Shown here one piece after another: positions 54,096 to 64,000 of a DNA stretch of 64,000 nt (position 1 is its first letter; every line of letters begins with the position of its first letter). The stretch comes from Penaeus vannamei (taxonomy: Eukaryota > Arthropoda > Malacostraca > Decapoda > Penaeidae), in NCBI RefSeq assembly GCF_042767895.1, contig NC_091565.1, forward strand, positions 24,061,556 through 24,125,555. The letters are read 5' to 3'. Below the pieces are notes generated by a model. That model was not told the DNA's origin. It ran no database searches and saw nothing but the letters and a program-made list of their open reading frames with translations. The position numbers and the translations under genes were made by a program.

Positions 54096-54097
54096 GA

Positions 54098-54670
54098 TTC
54101 CTGGCTTATCATGGCCAGTAATGAAGTTGTATCCTTATGAGGGGCACTGAGGCTTGAACCTTTATCAACTAGCCCCACTGATTTCAAATCTCAGTGCCTA
54201 CTGTTACCTCAGTCCAGTCGCTTACCCAGGTGATTACTTAACCTCTAGAAAACATTCTCTCTCAACTTACCCATCTTCACCCAAGTCTTCTTCATCTGCT
54301 GCCCCTCCTCTCTTATTACTATTAACCCTTGCTGTCAACCTCCCTATTGTACTACCTCACTCAATGCCACTCCCTCTATTATAATATGTCCTCGTCCTTC
54401 TACCCCACCTCTACAAACCTCTTTTGAGTACTCTGTTCAGCCCAGCCAAATGGGATCAGTATTTTGAGTCCCTCAAGAACCCTTTACTCCGACAAGGCTT
54501 TTCTCTTCCAGCAATGTTTCCACAACCGTTCCAATCGCTCCCGCCTTATCAGTTACATTTGAATCCCATCTTTTCCTAAGACTTCACTGACAAACCTATT
54601 CCTCCCTTAATACTTGTATTGAAACTGTTCTTGCCGACTGCCATGTATACGACGAGGTTTGGTCAGATTG
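54098..54670 (+). pseudogene. LINE-A ORF1 N-terminal remnant
   Basis: ORF1 start CATGGCCAGTAATGAAG (ATG 54111-54113), followed by degraded N-terminal sequence to about 54670, where another 5' UTR begins. No knuckles are left in this piece. Confidence 0.5.
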
Positions 54671-54694
54671 TAGACTGCCTCGTTTACTATGATG

Positions 54695-55033
54695 CAGTGC
54701 CGCCCCAATCCCTTGCTCGTTGTTGTCGTGGGGGGCTTGCCGGAGACTAAGACCCAATGTGGGTATTTCCCCTGCCTAGGGCCTCATCCCTCGACTCATC
54801 TAATATTGCATGGTCTTTTCCCCCTCCAGCTTTTTGTTTCCATCCCTTCTCCAACCCCTTCTATCTACTTCCTAAGGTGTAAGAGCCATGCTGAAAGAAT
54901 GAAAGGCTGACCTAGTGCCACTCCTGAACAGCCTGCGGGAACTATGGGTACGGTACTCCTGACTAATCTAGCCCTTACCTTCAAGAGCATGAGGGTGGAC
55001 CGTTTATGCCGTTTTATATAATCCAGGTTCCCC
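54695..55033 (+). promoter_or_regulatory. LINE-A copy 7: 5' UTR (single monomer)
   Basis: One complete monomer from CCAATCCCTTGCTCG through GGCTTGCCGGAGAC, CCTCATCCCTCGAC and CCTAAGGTGTAAGAGCC to the ORF1 start. Confidence 0.6.
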
Positions 55034-56120
55034 ATGACCAGTAATGAAAATGTAATCCCTTTATTAGAGGCAATGAGGCTTGCCCCTTTATCAAATAGCC
55101 CCAACCCATGCTCTCCTTTGACCACGGCTCCGAACACTGAAACTACTACCCACTCCTCAATGCCTACTAGTGCATTACCCACCCAAGCAGGGAATCAATC
55201 TCCAGAAGACATTCCTATTCATGCAACTTCCGCAAATTCATCAACTCTACCCCCGCAGCCTTCATCAAACAACCAATCCTCCCTTATTACTACCTTGCTG
55301 CCTTATTCTCCATCATTCCGTAATACTCCCTCTTCCACACGTCCCCCGATCATCCACCACCAACAACTCTACAGATATCTTAAATACTCTGTTTAAACCA
55401 GCTAAATGGGACTGATTTTTCGTGATCCCTTCTACAGCTCCTTACTCAGGCAACACTCTTCTCTTTCAACAATGCCTCCAAAAACAAGTAGGCAGAGTCC
55501 CTTTCTATACCAAACGCGATCGCTCCCGTCTTGTAACAGATCAGAAACTGAATCTATAGCACTATCAAATTTAACTAATCATTCTAGCAACCCCATTCCT
55601 GCAGAACCTCATCCAGCCCTTAATACCTGTACCGGAACTGTCTCTCCCCAGCAAACTGCCCAGTCGATACCAAAGATTGGTCAGACTGTGGAGAAGACGT
55701 ATTAGGATGCCTCAAAGACCAAGATGTGAAATCAGTACATTGCTACACTATTCCACCTAAAGGTCATCAAAAGAATCCGACCAACATTGCCAAAATTACC
55801 TTCCGTACACATGACCTTCCCCTACGTATCTACATCAGTGGACAATCCCTCCCTGTTCGACCATACCAACCCTCTCCCCGTTAATGTCAAAACTGTTGGC
55901 GCTTTGGACATCCTGCCAAACATTGCCGTTCCACAGACCGATGCCCCATATGTGCCCAACCTGGTGGTCATAACCGATCAAACTGCTCAGCACAAACACG
56001 AACATGTGCTAACTGCGGCGGCCCCCATAATGTATTTTATAGAGGCTGTCCCACTTACAAGTTTGAATCTGTAGTAGTAACTCAGATACAAGAATGGTCT
56101 CACTTTACGTGAAGCCAGAC
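55034..56120 (+). pseudogene. LINE-A copy 7: ORF1, RNA-binding zinc-knuckle protein
   Basis: Starts at ATG 55034 (MTSNENVIPLLEAMRLAPLS). In order: Ser/Thr/Pro-rich region, the conserved FKPAKWD block near 55390-55412, LLFQQCLQKQVG-type block near 55460-55500, a basic/hydrophobic middle domain, then CWRFGHPAKHC-like, C..CAQPGGHNRSNC and CANCGGPHNVFYRGC knuckles (55885-56055) and TYKFES. The coding sequence is split over at least four frames. It is the best-preserved ORF1 together with copy 8. Confidence 0.7.
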
Positions 56121-56994
56121 AGGAAGCACGTCGACAAGGTTTCTCTCATACTCCATACTCTAGTAACATTGTTCGCTCAACCCCTCCCCCTCCACCCCAA
56201 GATGTCCCCATTTCCACTTGTACATTCTAGATCCCTCAGACCAATTCCTTTGCCGCTCTAAACCCAGACACCCCAATCTCAACCACAGATCCAGTCTCAA
56301 CTACAGCCCCAACACCACCCCCTCTCCCTCCCCGTACTACCCGCAGTAGACAGACTAAACGTTCTAACCCTTCTTCCCCTACAGCACAATCGCCTCCACC
56401 TACCTTTACCTTTATTCCTGAGACACCAGTCTCCCCTTCCCCCCCCTCATAAGAAAACCTTTATCCCACAAAATTCTCCAACCAACTCCATTGCAGAAAC
56501 AATTACCTTATCACAAAACTCTCCAACCAATTCCATTGCAGAAACAATGGATGACATCCAAAGTTGTATGCTTAAGACACAAGATCCCATAACTCATGCT
56601 CCTTCCACACTTGAAAGTGGTTGCCGATATTCATACCCCTCCTCCTAATATTCCCCCTACACCCCTTCCTCCTACTCCCTCTCAACACAACCTAACCCCC
56701 TCAATCCCATCCACCTCCGATATCCATCCTTCCGATATCCACCCTCCTACCACTAATACTCCCCCCACATCTACTCCCTCCCAACACAACCCACCCCCTT
56801 CAACCCCAACTATAGGCACATTCTCCCTTCCTCCATCCCCTCTGTTTTTTGCACTCCCGAGAATCACTCGTGTCACAACAATGCCCTTCCCAAATTCCCT
56901 ACCTCCTAATACCCCTCCTTCACACACCGTAGCTCCTTCTCCCCCAGATTCCCCAATACGTACCGTATGCGATATCACTCATAAGCTATAGCTC
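56121..56994 (+). pseudogene. LINE-A copy 7: Pro/Ser/Thr-rich ORF1 tail
   Basis: C-rich low-complexity region between knuckles and endonuclease, including an internal near-duplicate (CACAAAACTCTCCAACCAA and CACAAAATTCTCCAACCAA near 56469 and 56513). Frames are broken. Confidence 0.55.
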
Positions 56995-57545
56995 TCCTAC
57001 ATTGGAATATTCGTGGTTTCCGTTCTCATAGACCAGACTTATGTCATTTCCTTGCTTCTTATAATCCATCTATTATCTGCCTCCAAGAGACTTTCCTCAC
57101 ACACCCTCCTATTCCAATTCCCAATTACCATTTTATCTCTTCCCCACACTCCCTTTATGTCTCGTCTATACTTATCCATCATAAAACGCCTTATGTCATC
57201 CCTCCCATACAAACTACTGTCCCATGCACAGCATCTTTCTTCGCTGCTGGATCACAGTAATTTCAGTCTACTTCTCCCCATCCCATTGACTTTGCTGCCT
57301 TTGAAACTCTAATTTCCCAACTACAACCACCTTTTCTCGTAGTTGGTGATTTCAAATGCCGCCACACTGTGGGGTGACTACCACCAACTCTCGAGGCCGA
57401 TCTCTAGAATGCTTCCTCTTCACAAATAACCTAATTATTCTTAATTCAGATCGCCCCACACACTTTGACATGCGCACACAATCCTTTTCATGCCTTGACC
57501 TCTCTCTATGCTCTCCTACTCTACATTTAGATTTCCATGGCTTTG
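56995..57545 (+). pseudogene. LINE-A copy 7: AP-type endonuclease domain, 3'-truncated
   Basis: From 57000 the frame gives HWNIRGFRSHRPDL, ASYNPSIICLQETF (catalytic Glu at 57087-57089), then after a stop and a shift VVGDFKCRHTVG (57336 onward) and LNSDRPTHFDMRTQSFSCLD, matching the EEP/APE endonuclease of non-LTR retrotransposons, which nicks the target DNA to prime reverse transcription. The domain ends abruptly at about 57545, where a new 5' UTR starts; RT is missing. The Asn of the GDFN motif is Lys here. Confidence 0.75.
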
Positions 57546-57672
57546 TGTCTGTCACGAACGGCCTCCGGGAGCCATGGGCACAGTATTCCCTTGTTTAATT
57601 ACTTAGCCCTTACCCCTTATGGGGACCCTAAGGGGTAGACCATTTCTTTTCCCCAGTTTATTCAGGCTCACC
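57546..57672 (+). promoter_or_regulatory. LINE-A copy 8: truncated 5' UTR
   Basis: Begins within the monomer (TCTGTCACGAACGGCCTCCG) directly after the endonuclease fragment of copy 7, and runs to the ORF1 ATG at 57673. Confidence 0.55.
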
Positions 57673-58740
57673 ATGGCCAGTAATGAAGATTCCTTACCCT
57701 TGATAGAGGCATTAAGGCTTGCCCCCTTCATCAAATAGCCTATCTGAATTTGATTTTGATGTTTTTCCGACCCCTGCCCCTCCTTTGACCACGGCTCCGA
57801 CCACTGATGCTAATACCGCCTCTTTGACGCTTACGAACAACTCTAACCATTCTGAAAAACCCATTCAGGTTATTACTCAACCCCTGGAAAATGCCTTTTC
57901 CTCATCCCCAATATTCTCCTCTTAATCCCCTATTGCACGACCCTCTTCAATGTCAACCCCCTCTTCCCTTATTATTACTTTTCATCCTTATTGTCCTCCC
58001 CCCGCAGAACTAATCCACTCCACACCACCCCATCTTCCCCTCGCTCTCGTCTTTCTACTACCTCTACTTCTGCAAACCTTCTGGGTACTCTATTTGACCC
58101 AGCCAAGTGGGATCGATTCTTTGTGATTCCCCCCACAGCCCCCTATTCTGAGAATACCCTTCTCTTTCAGCAGTGCCTCCAGAAACAAGTAGGCAAGGTT
58201 ACCTTTCACAGTCGCTCTGATCGTTCACGCCTTGTCACAGTTACATCTGAAGCTCAAGCTCGTGCACTATCTATTCTATTCCCCCAAATGCTTGTCCCAT
58301 GTATAACAAGGACTGGTCAGACTGAAAATGACCTACTTTCTTGCCTTGATGAATATGATGCAGTAGCAGTACAGTGTTACACTCTTCCTAGAGGCCAACA
58401 TAAATCTCATGTCAATATTGCCAAGATTAGCTTCCATAGACAAGACCTCCCCCATGAGGTTTATATTGGTGGATTGTCTTATTTATGTCCGACAATATCA
58501 ACCCCTTCCTCGTCAATGTCAGAAATGTTGGCGTTTTGGCCACCCAGCCAAACATTGTCGCTCCACAGCCCGATGCCCTTATGTGCCCAAACTGGTCATG
58601 ACACTTCTAATTGCCCTGCTCAGTCACGTACATGTGCCAATTGTGGAGACTCCCATAATGTGTTTTATAGGAGCTGCCCTGCCTATTAGTTTGAATGTGA
58701 GGTAGCAGTCCTCAGATTTAAACTAGGCCTCACTCTACGA
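57673..58740 (+). pseudogene. LINE-A copy 8: ORF1, RNA-binding zinc-knuckle protein
   Basis: ATG 57673 (MASNEDSLPLIEALRLAPF), an early frameshift near 57727, then a long open stretch (57991-58689) with LLGTLFDPAKWDRFFVIPP, LLFQQCLQKQVGKVTFHSRS, the FHRQDLPHEVYIGG block and three knuckles: CQKCWRFGHPAKHC (from 58517, in a second frame), CAQTGHDTSNC and CANCGDSHNVFYRSC. One frameshift lies around 58480-58510 and a reversal around 58570. A TAG at 58687 ends the frame just after the last knuckle; other copies have a Lys codon there and continue with LTLREARQEARRRGF (58728-58770). Confidence 0.75.
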
Positions 58741-59850
58741 GAGGCCAGACAAGAAGCACGACGACGAGGTTTTTCTCTCTCAACTTATTCCAAAACAGTC
58801 CTGTGCTCTGCTCCCTCACCATCAACACAAGATATATCTGCATCCCCCCAGGTATCTTCCCAATACCCAAAACCTACGTCCTATGTCTACTCACCCTATC
58901 CACCAGTCAAATCCATTTTCTGCCCTAAATCCAGATACTCCAATCTCCTACCACTTCCCGGATACCTACCCCTCCTCCTCACTTAAGTTGTCGTACCAGA
59001 CAACCTAAGCGTTCCACTCCACACTCTCCTGCTACATTCTCTCCTACACCTTCCTCTTCATCTGTTCCTCAGATATCCATCTCCTCTTCTGATAAGAGAA
59101 CCTTTATTTCTCAGTCCTCTATACCAAATTCCCCTTCAGAAACCCTTGAAGACATCCGAAACTTCCTAAAGATGACCCAAGGGAACACTCCGCTCCCTCA
59201 TCCAACCCCCAGTCCCTCTGTTCCTACTACTGCTACATTCAAAGTATTTGCAGATATTCATCCTCCTTTCCAAGTTCCCTACACCCTCCCAACATACCCC
59301 ACCCTCTCTACCACTTGAATACTCACACGAATCCTCTCTATCACAACAGTGTCCTTCTCCAGACCCCTCCTCTCCAAACATTTTTCCTAGTGCTTCACCA
59401 CCTTCCCCAGTCTCTCTTTCTCAACCCCTGGATTCTTCTCCTCCTAGTTCTCCAACAGCCAGCTCTGTTTTCCTTGATTAGTGTCCCTACTCCTTCCCTA
59501 GCCAGATACACAGCAATTCACTCACTTGCTCTGCCCCCATATGTTCCCCCAACCCCTTCCCAAGATGCCTCATCCTCTCAACCACCCAAGCTGAACCTCC
59601 CCCAAAACCCCATCCTTTCCTACTATCCCTCCCACTCCCTCCTGGATATACACGTGAATCTCTTTAATCACAATATCCTTCCCCAGACCCCACTGTCCCT
59701 ATCGAACCCCCAGACACTACTCCTTCATCTATTCCTGATCCTTTGTCTCAACCCCCAGATACCTAATCATCTACTACTAATACAACCATATATAACATTA
59801 TCACCTATTACCCCTATTCCTTCCCCAGTCACTGATACAATACAATTCAT
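58741..59850 (+). pseudogene. LINE-A copy 8: Pro/Ser/Thr-rich ORF1 tail
   Basis: C/T-rich low-complexity coding remnant matching 2190-3060, followed directly by 3' UTR without any endonuclease or RT. Copy 8 is therefore an ORF1-only derivative, like copies 2-4. Confidence 0.55.
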
Positions 59851-60320
59851 TTAATCAATCTCCCTCCTTAACCTTTCCCATTTATTAATCACTGCTCTAC
59901 TTCATTTACTTCCCTCCTTTCCCCTTTTCATTACCATACTTTCCTGTAACAACCTCTAATCTTTGATATTTAACACCATCCCCTCTCCTCAGATTTTTCT
60001 CTTACTCTTCAACAGCTATCTCTATTCTTCCTTAAACATTTTACCTATACATTCTCCAGTGACAGATACATTATAATTCACTCAATCGCCCTACCCTCCC
60101 CTTTATACTAACTTTTGCTCTAGCTCACTTACTCCCCAATCCCCCCTTTTCACTACCATATTATCCTATAACGTTCATAAACATTTTGACATCTAACACA
60201 TTTTATCATAATCTTTAACTATCCTTTGCCCTTTCCGAAGCAATACTTTACCATAGTGCTATATGACCTCAGATCTCTAGCACATTTATTTTCAAACATT
60301 AAACATTAAACATTCACTTT
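59851..60320 (+). mobile_element. LINE-A copy 8: 3' UTR
   Basis: Contains CAGTGACAGATACATTATAA, TTTTGACATCTAACACATTTT and the signature TCTAGCACATTTATTTT, and ends in ATTAAACATTAAACATT repeats. The next LINE copy starts within a few bases. Confidence 0.7.
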
Positions 60321-60324
60321 CTAC

Positions 60325-63290
60325 TATACCTATCCCTCCATCCCCCTTACCGTCCATTTCAGATATGCTACAATGTTTTACAACCACGATCCTAAGAGCT
60401 GCCTATACAGCCATTCCTCGAACTTCAAGACCTTATACCTCTAAATGTGTTCCATGGTGGAATTCTGATTGCACCAAAGCGCTTCACTTAAAACGAGCAG
60501 CCAGGAACGGCTATTGCTACAAACGAGGCACCCCTCACCAGCTATCAGCCCTTATTTCTTTTAAAAGGGCATCTGCCCATCTTCGCGTACAATTAGAAAC
60601 AACAAAACAAATAGCTGGCAAAATTATGTTTCATCAATTACATCATATACATCTATTTCAGCTGTTTGGCGACGGATCCATAAATTATTAGTCAAACATC
60701 CCCCCATCCTGCACCTGTCCTCCATATTCAAGATACTCTCATATCTGAACCTGTCGAAGTAGCTAATGAACTGGGCAACTATTTCAGCCAGGTCAGTAGT
60801 GGCTCTCACCTTTCCCCACACTTTCCCTTCCATTAAAGCCATCAAAGAACGCATCCCTATTACCTTCACCCTAACCTCTGATGAGTCCTATAATATTCCT
60901 TTTTCTTCTTCTGAACTCAACGTTGCATTACAGTCGTGCCGCAATACTCATGAAGGCCCTGATGGTATTCACTATCGTATGCTCCGACACCTCCCATCTT
61001 CTTCTCTATCCTTCCTTTTAACTATTTTCAACCACATATGGTGGTCAGGAAATTTTCCTTCTCATTGGCGAAATGCTCTTATCCTTCCTTTCTTAAAACC
61101 CAATAAATCAGGTACCCTACCCCAAGATTACCGCCCCATAGCTCTAACTAGCTGCTTGTGCAAACTACTAGAACGAATGGTTAACTTCCACTTAATGTGG
61201 TATCTTGAATCTCATAATCTCCTTCCCCCTTCCCAGTTTGGTTTCCGACGTGCCCGAAGTACAGCAGACCCACTTGCCCATTTCGAGACATATTACATCG
61301 GCATTTGCACGCCATGAATCCGTATTAGCCGTATTCTTTGATCTAGATAAAGCATATGATACCACATGGCGATACCATATCCTCCAACAATTGTCCTCCT
61401 TAGGTGTACGTGGAAACATGGGCGTTTTCATTAAATCCTTCCTTTCTAAACATACTTGCCAGGTCAAAATTGCCTCTTCCACGTCATCATCCTTTCCTCA
61501 ATTCGAAGGCGTCCCATAAGGAAGTGTGCTTAATACCACTTTATTCCTTCTTGCTGTAAATGACATAGCCTCAGTCCTACCACCAGGAGTCCGGGCATCA
61601 CTATATATTGATGACTTAACCATCTATGCATCTGGCACATCCATACCAGATCTCTGTCAATTCCTTCAGTCTGCAAGAACATCAGTAACTTCTTGGGCCA
61701 CCAACCATGGCTTTCGCTTCTCTACCTCTAAATCTTTCCCCATCATTTTCTCTCGCTCACGTACGGTCCCCAAACCCCCACTCTTCTTATATAACGCTCC
61801 ACTCCAGTACCGTTCTTCTGGTAAATTCCTAGGCGTTATATTTGATTCCAAATTGTCCTGGCGAGACCATATCTTGTACATCAAAGAAAAAGCTCAACGT
61901 CGCCTCCGAATCTTACAAACTCTTTCACACATCTCCTGGGGCTCAGATCGCAAAACTCTCCTCAATCTTCATGTTACTTTGATTCTCTCCACTCTAGATT
62001 ATGGATGCCATATTTACTCCTCTGCCTCAACCTCTCTTCTTGCTCACCTTGATACAATCCACCACAGCGATCTCCGCTTAGCCCTAGGCGCCTTCCGCTC
62101 CTCTCGAGTTGAGAGCATATATACTGAATCAGGCATGCCGTCCCTCTCTCGACGTCGAGCCCTTCTCTCTCTTTGATGCTATGCTCAATTTCACCAATTT
62201 CCCCTTACCAAACTAACTATTCCACAATCCTTACTTCATACCTTTACCTCTTCTCCACGTTTACCAACTCCTCTCCCCGTACGCATGGATACCCTACTCT
62301 CCCATTTCCCTTTTCCTCACCTCCGACTTCTCCCACTTTTTGTCCATTCCATTCCTCCATGGCTTATACCACACCCCTGTATTTGCTCCTCAGTTTTCCC
62401 TGACCCACCAAAATCAGATATTCCCCCCTCTATCCTTCTCACTCATTTCCTTGACCATGTCTCCATTCATTCCTCCAGCATTCATGTTTACACTGACGGT
62501 TCCAAATCCATCTCAGGAGCTGGATTCGTAGTAACATTCCCAAATTGCACTTTCAAATACACCCTCCCTCCTGAATCTAGTGTCCTTACAACAGAACTGT
62601 ATGCATTCCTTTTTGTCTTAAGACACATATACTCATCCCCCTCTTCCTCTTATACTATTTTTACTGACTCCCGTAACTCTTTAACCCTCATAAAGTCTAT
62701 GCACTCGACCAATCCCCTTGTCTGTAAGATCCAGAACTGGTTCTTCTAACTATCCACACGTCACAAATCTGTCAGATTTTGCTGGGTACCCAGCCATGTT
62801 GGAATCCCCGGCAATGAACAGGCAGATACTCTTGCACGTTATACCGCAATGTCCACATCACCTCAACTACGCTTCATACATATTCCAGCTACGGATTACT
62901 ACCCCCACTTTAAAACCTTCTTGTATACCCGATGGCAATCTTTTAGGTCAAGACTCCACAACAATAAATTACTTACCGTAAAACCATCAATCTCCTCTTG
63001 GTCAGCTCCATTTCACAAAAACAGACGTTGGGAGACGGCCCTCGCACGCTTACGTATTGGCCTATCTAATGTCACGCTCAGACCCGCCCCTGTGTCCTCT
63101 ATGTAACGTCCCTCTTTCAGTCCCACACATTCTCTTGTCCTGTCCACGCTTTAATACAGCACACACCTCTGCTTTTCCACACCTATCCTCCCTTCACCGA
63201 CCTCCCAACATATCAGACATCCTTACAAAATCCCACATTCTGCCTCGACAACCTGTTCTTCCTCAGACGCATAAATATTCTTCACCTGAT
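60325..63290 (+). pseudogene. LINE-A copy 9: ORF2 (linker, RT, RNase H, C-terminal CCHC), most complete copy
   Basis: 5'-truncated after the endonuclease. Order: linker (VPWWNSDCTKALHLKRAARN, about 60445-60510), RT motifs GPDGIHYRML, ILPFLKPNK, YRPIALTSCLCKLLERM, QFGFRRARS (60955-61260), FFDLDKAYDTTW (61336), catalytic YIDD at 61604-61615, KFLGVIFDSKLSWRDHI, then RNase H with YTDGSKS (62489), TTELYAF, FTDSRNSL and WVPSHVGIPGNEQAD (to about 62822), and a CPLCNVPLSVPHILLSCPRF knuckle (63087). Damage: frameshifts near 60650 and 61275-61300, TAA at 61517 replacing Gln in the GVPQG turn, TGA at 62174, and TAA at 62747. RT copies element RNA at the nicked target. I/Jockey/R1-like by domain order. 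Confidence 0.9.
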
Positions 63291-63470
63291 CTAACTCCCT
63301 TACCTAAACCACCATAATCTTTTCCCTCATCTTCAACCTTTCAACACTATTCTAGATAGTCGACACATAGCAACTATCACCTGACATCCCCCTTTTACTA
63401 TACCTTCATATAGTGCTATATGACCTTAGATGTCTAGCACATTTATCTTAACCATTAACCATTATTCGCC
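63291..63470 (+). mobile_element. LINE-A copy 9: 3' UTR
   Basis: Matches 1918-2100, with GACACATAGCAACTATCACC and the TCTAGCACATTTAT signature, ending in ATTAACCATT repeats. Confidence 0.75.
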
Positions 63471-64000
63471 TTCTTTGGAACCGCCTAGCTTGTAGTTGCT
63501 TGAGTTGCAACAAACGAACTTGTATTTTCTCGCTCAATTGTTCGAATGTGGATGCGCCTCCTCCTAGAAACGCTAAGACTTACGGAATAATAGAGAATAG
63601 TATGATCAGGTTTAGCACAAGATGTGGGACATTCAGGACAGCCGAAACGAATTAAACATATTTTTTCATATCCATAGACACATACACAATGATAAAGCAT
63701 CTATGCATTTTATAATGAATATAATGGAGCATGGTTTCTGTTTATTCAATGTGTTTGGGTCTGGCAAAGAGGAAAAACATCGATAATCGATAGATTAATT
63801 ATGATGCAGTATTTACAAAAATATTTTGCACATTTTTTATTTGATTTTTCTGCTGTACAGAGATGCATAAAATTTGAATTGTTATTCGTGTTTCACGAAA
63901 TATGCAGCTAAAATGTGTTGGAAGAATGGGGAAATGCTTCTTCCACATCATAGGTATTGCCATTTTGATAAACAAATAATTCCAGGATATCGCATTTGAA
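63471..64000. other. Stretch with no recognised feature
   Basis: Low-copy AT-rich DNA after the last LINE. No supported gene, repeat or RNA gene. Confidence 0.5.

Noticed and set aside
1..64000. tRNA, rRNA, integrated virus or bacterial-type operon
   Set aside because: I looked for tRNA box motifs, rRNA cores, viral structural genes and tightly packed same-strand intact genes and saw none. The RT-bearing elements are non-LTR type.

Overview
This is eukaryotic, repeat-dominated genomic DNA, most likely from an arthropod and plausibly a decapod crustacean. The basis is indirect: a spliced nuclear gene with GT-AG introns, an insect/crustacean-like ATP synthase subunit g, many degraded non-LTR retrotransposons, a Penelope-like fragment, Merlin DNA transposons, and very long tandem arrays. 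No bacterial, CRISPR or operon features are present. Species assignment is inference.

Layout. 1-14.35 kb: a head-to-tail graveyard of one non-LTR retrotransposon family, called LINE-A here (5' UTR monomers, ORF1 with three CCHC knuckles and a Pro/Ser/Thr-rich tail, then endonuclease, RT, RNase H and a C-terminal CCHC). Pieces of a second LINE (LINE-B), a Penelope-like 3' end and a 1-kb unknown insertion are mixed in. 14.35-15.6 kb: low-copy DNA with one convincing minus-strand exon of an unknown membrane protein. 15.6-31.0 kb: about 480 copies of a 32-bp satellite, ending in a 500-N gap.

31.5-52.25 kb: the one clear host gene, mitochondrial ATP synthase subunit g, on the plus strand with three coding exons (32609-32648, 51541-51701, 52040-52138; 99 aa). 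Its first intron is about 18.9 kb. It contains an 8.7-kb minisatellite built of exactly counted homogeneous blocks (37x24, 14x25, 84x30, 109x31 bp), a 0.5-kb tandem duplication, two different dead Merlin transposases, a hairpin-rich minisatellite and a 1.8-kb TTAA-flanked inverted-repeat element. A decayed THAP-like domain lies just downstream of the gene.

53.4-63.5 kb: more LINE-A copies, again all on the plus strand, including the most complete ORF2 (60.3-63.3 kb), which shares a nonsense codon with the copy at the left edge. 63.5-64 kb has no recognised feature.

Every transposon reading frame seen is broken. The functional content is the ATP synthase gene, possibly the minus-strand exon, and possible regulatory motifs near exon 1. 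The most unusual feature is the setting of ATP synthase g exon 1, which lies between a 15-kb satellite and an 8.7-kb stepwise-evolved minisatellite rich in splice-donor-like motifs.
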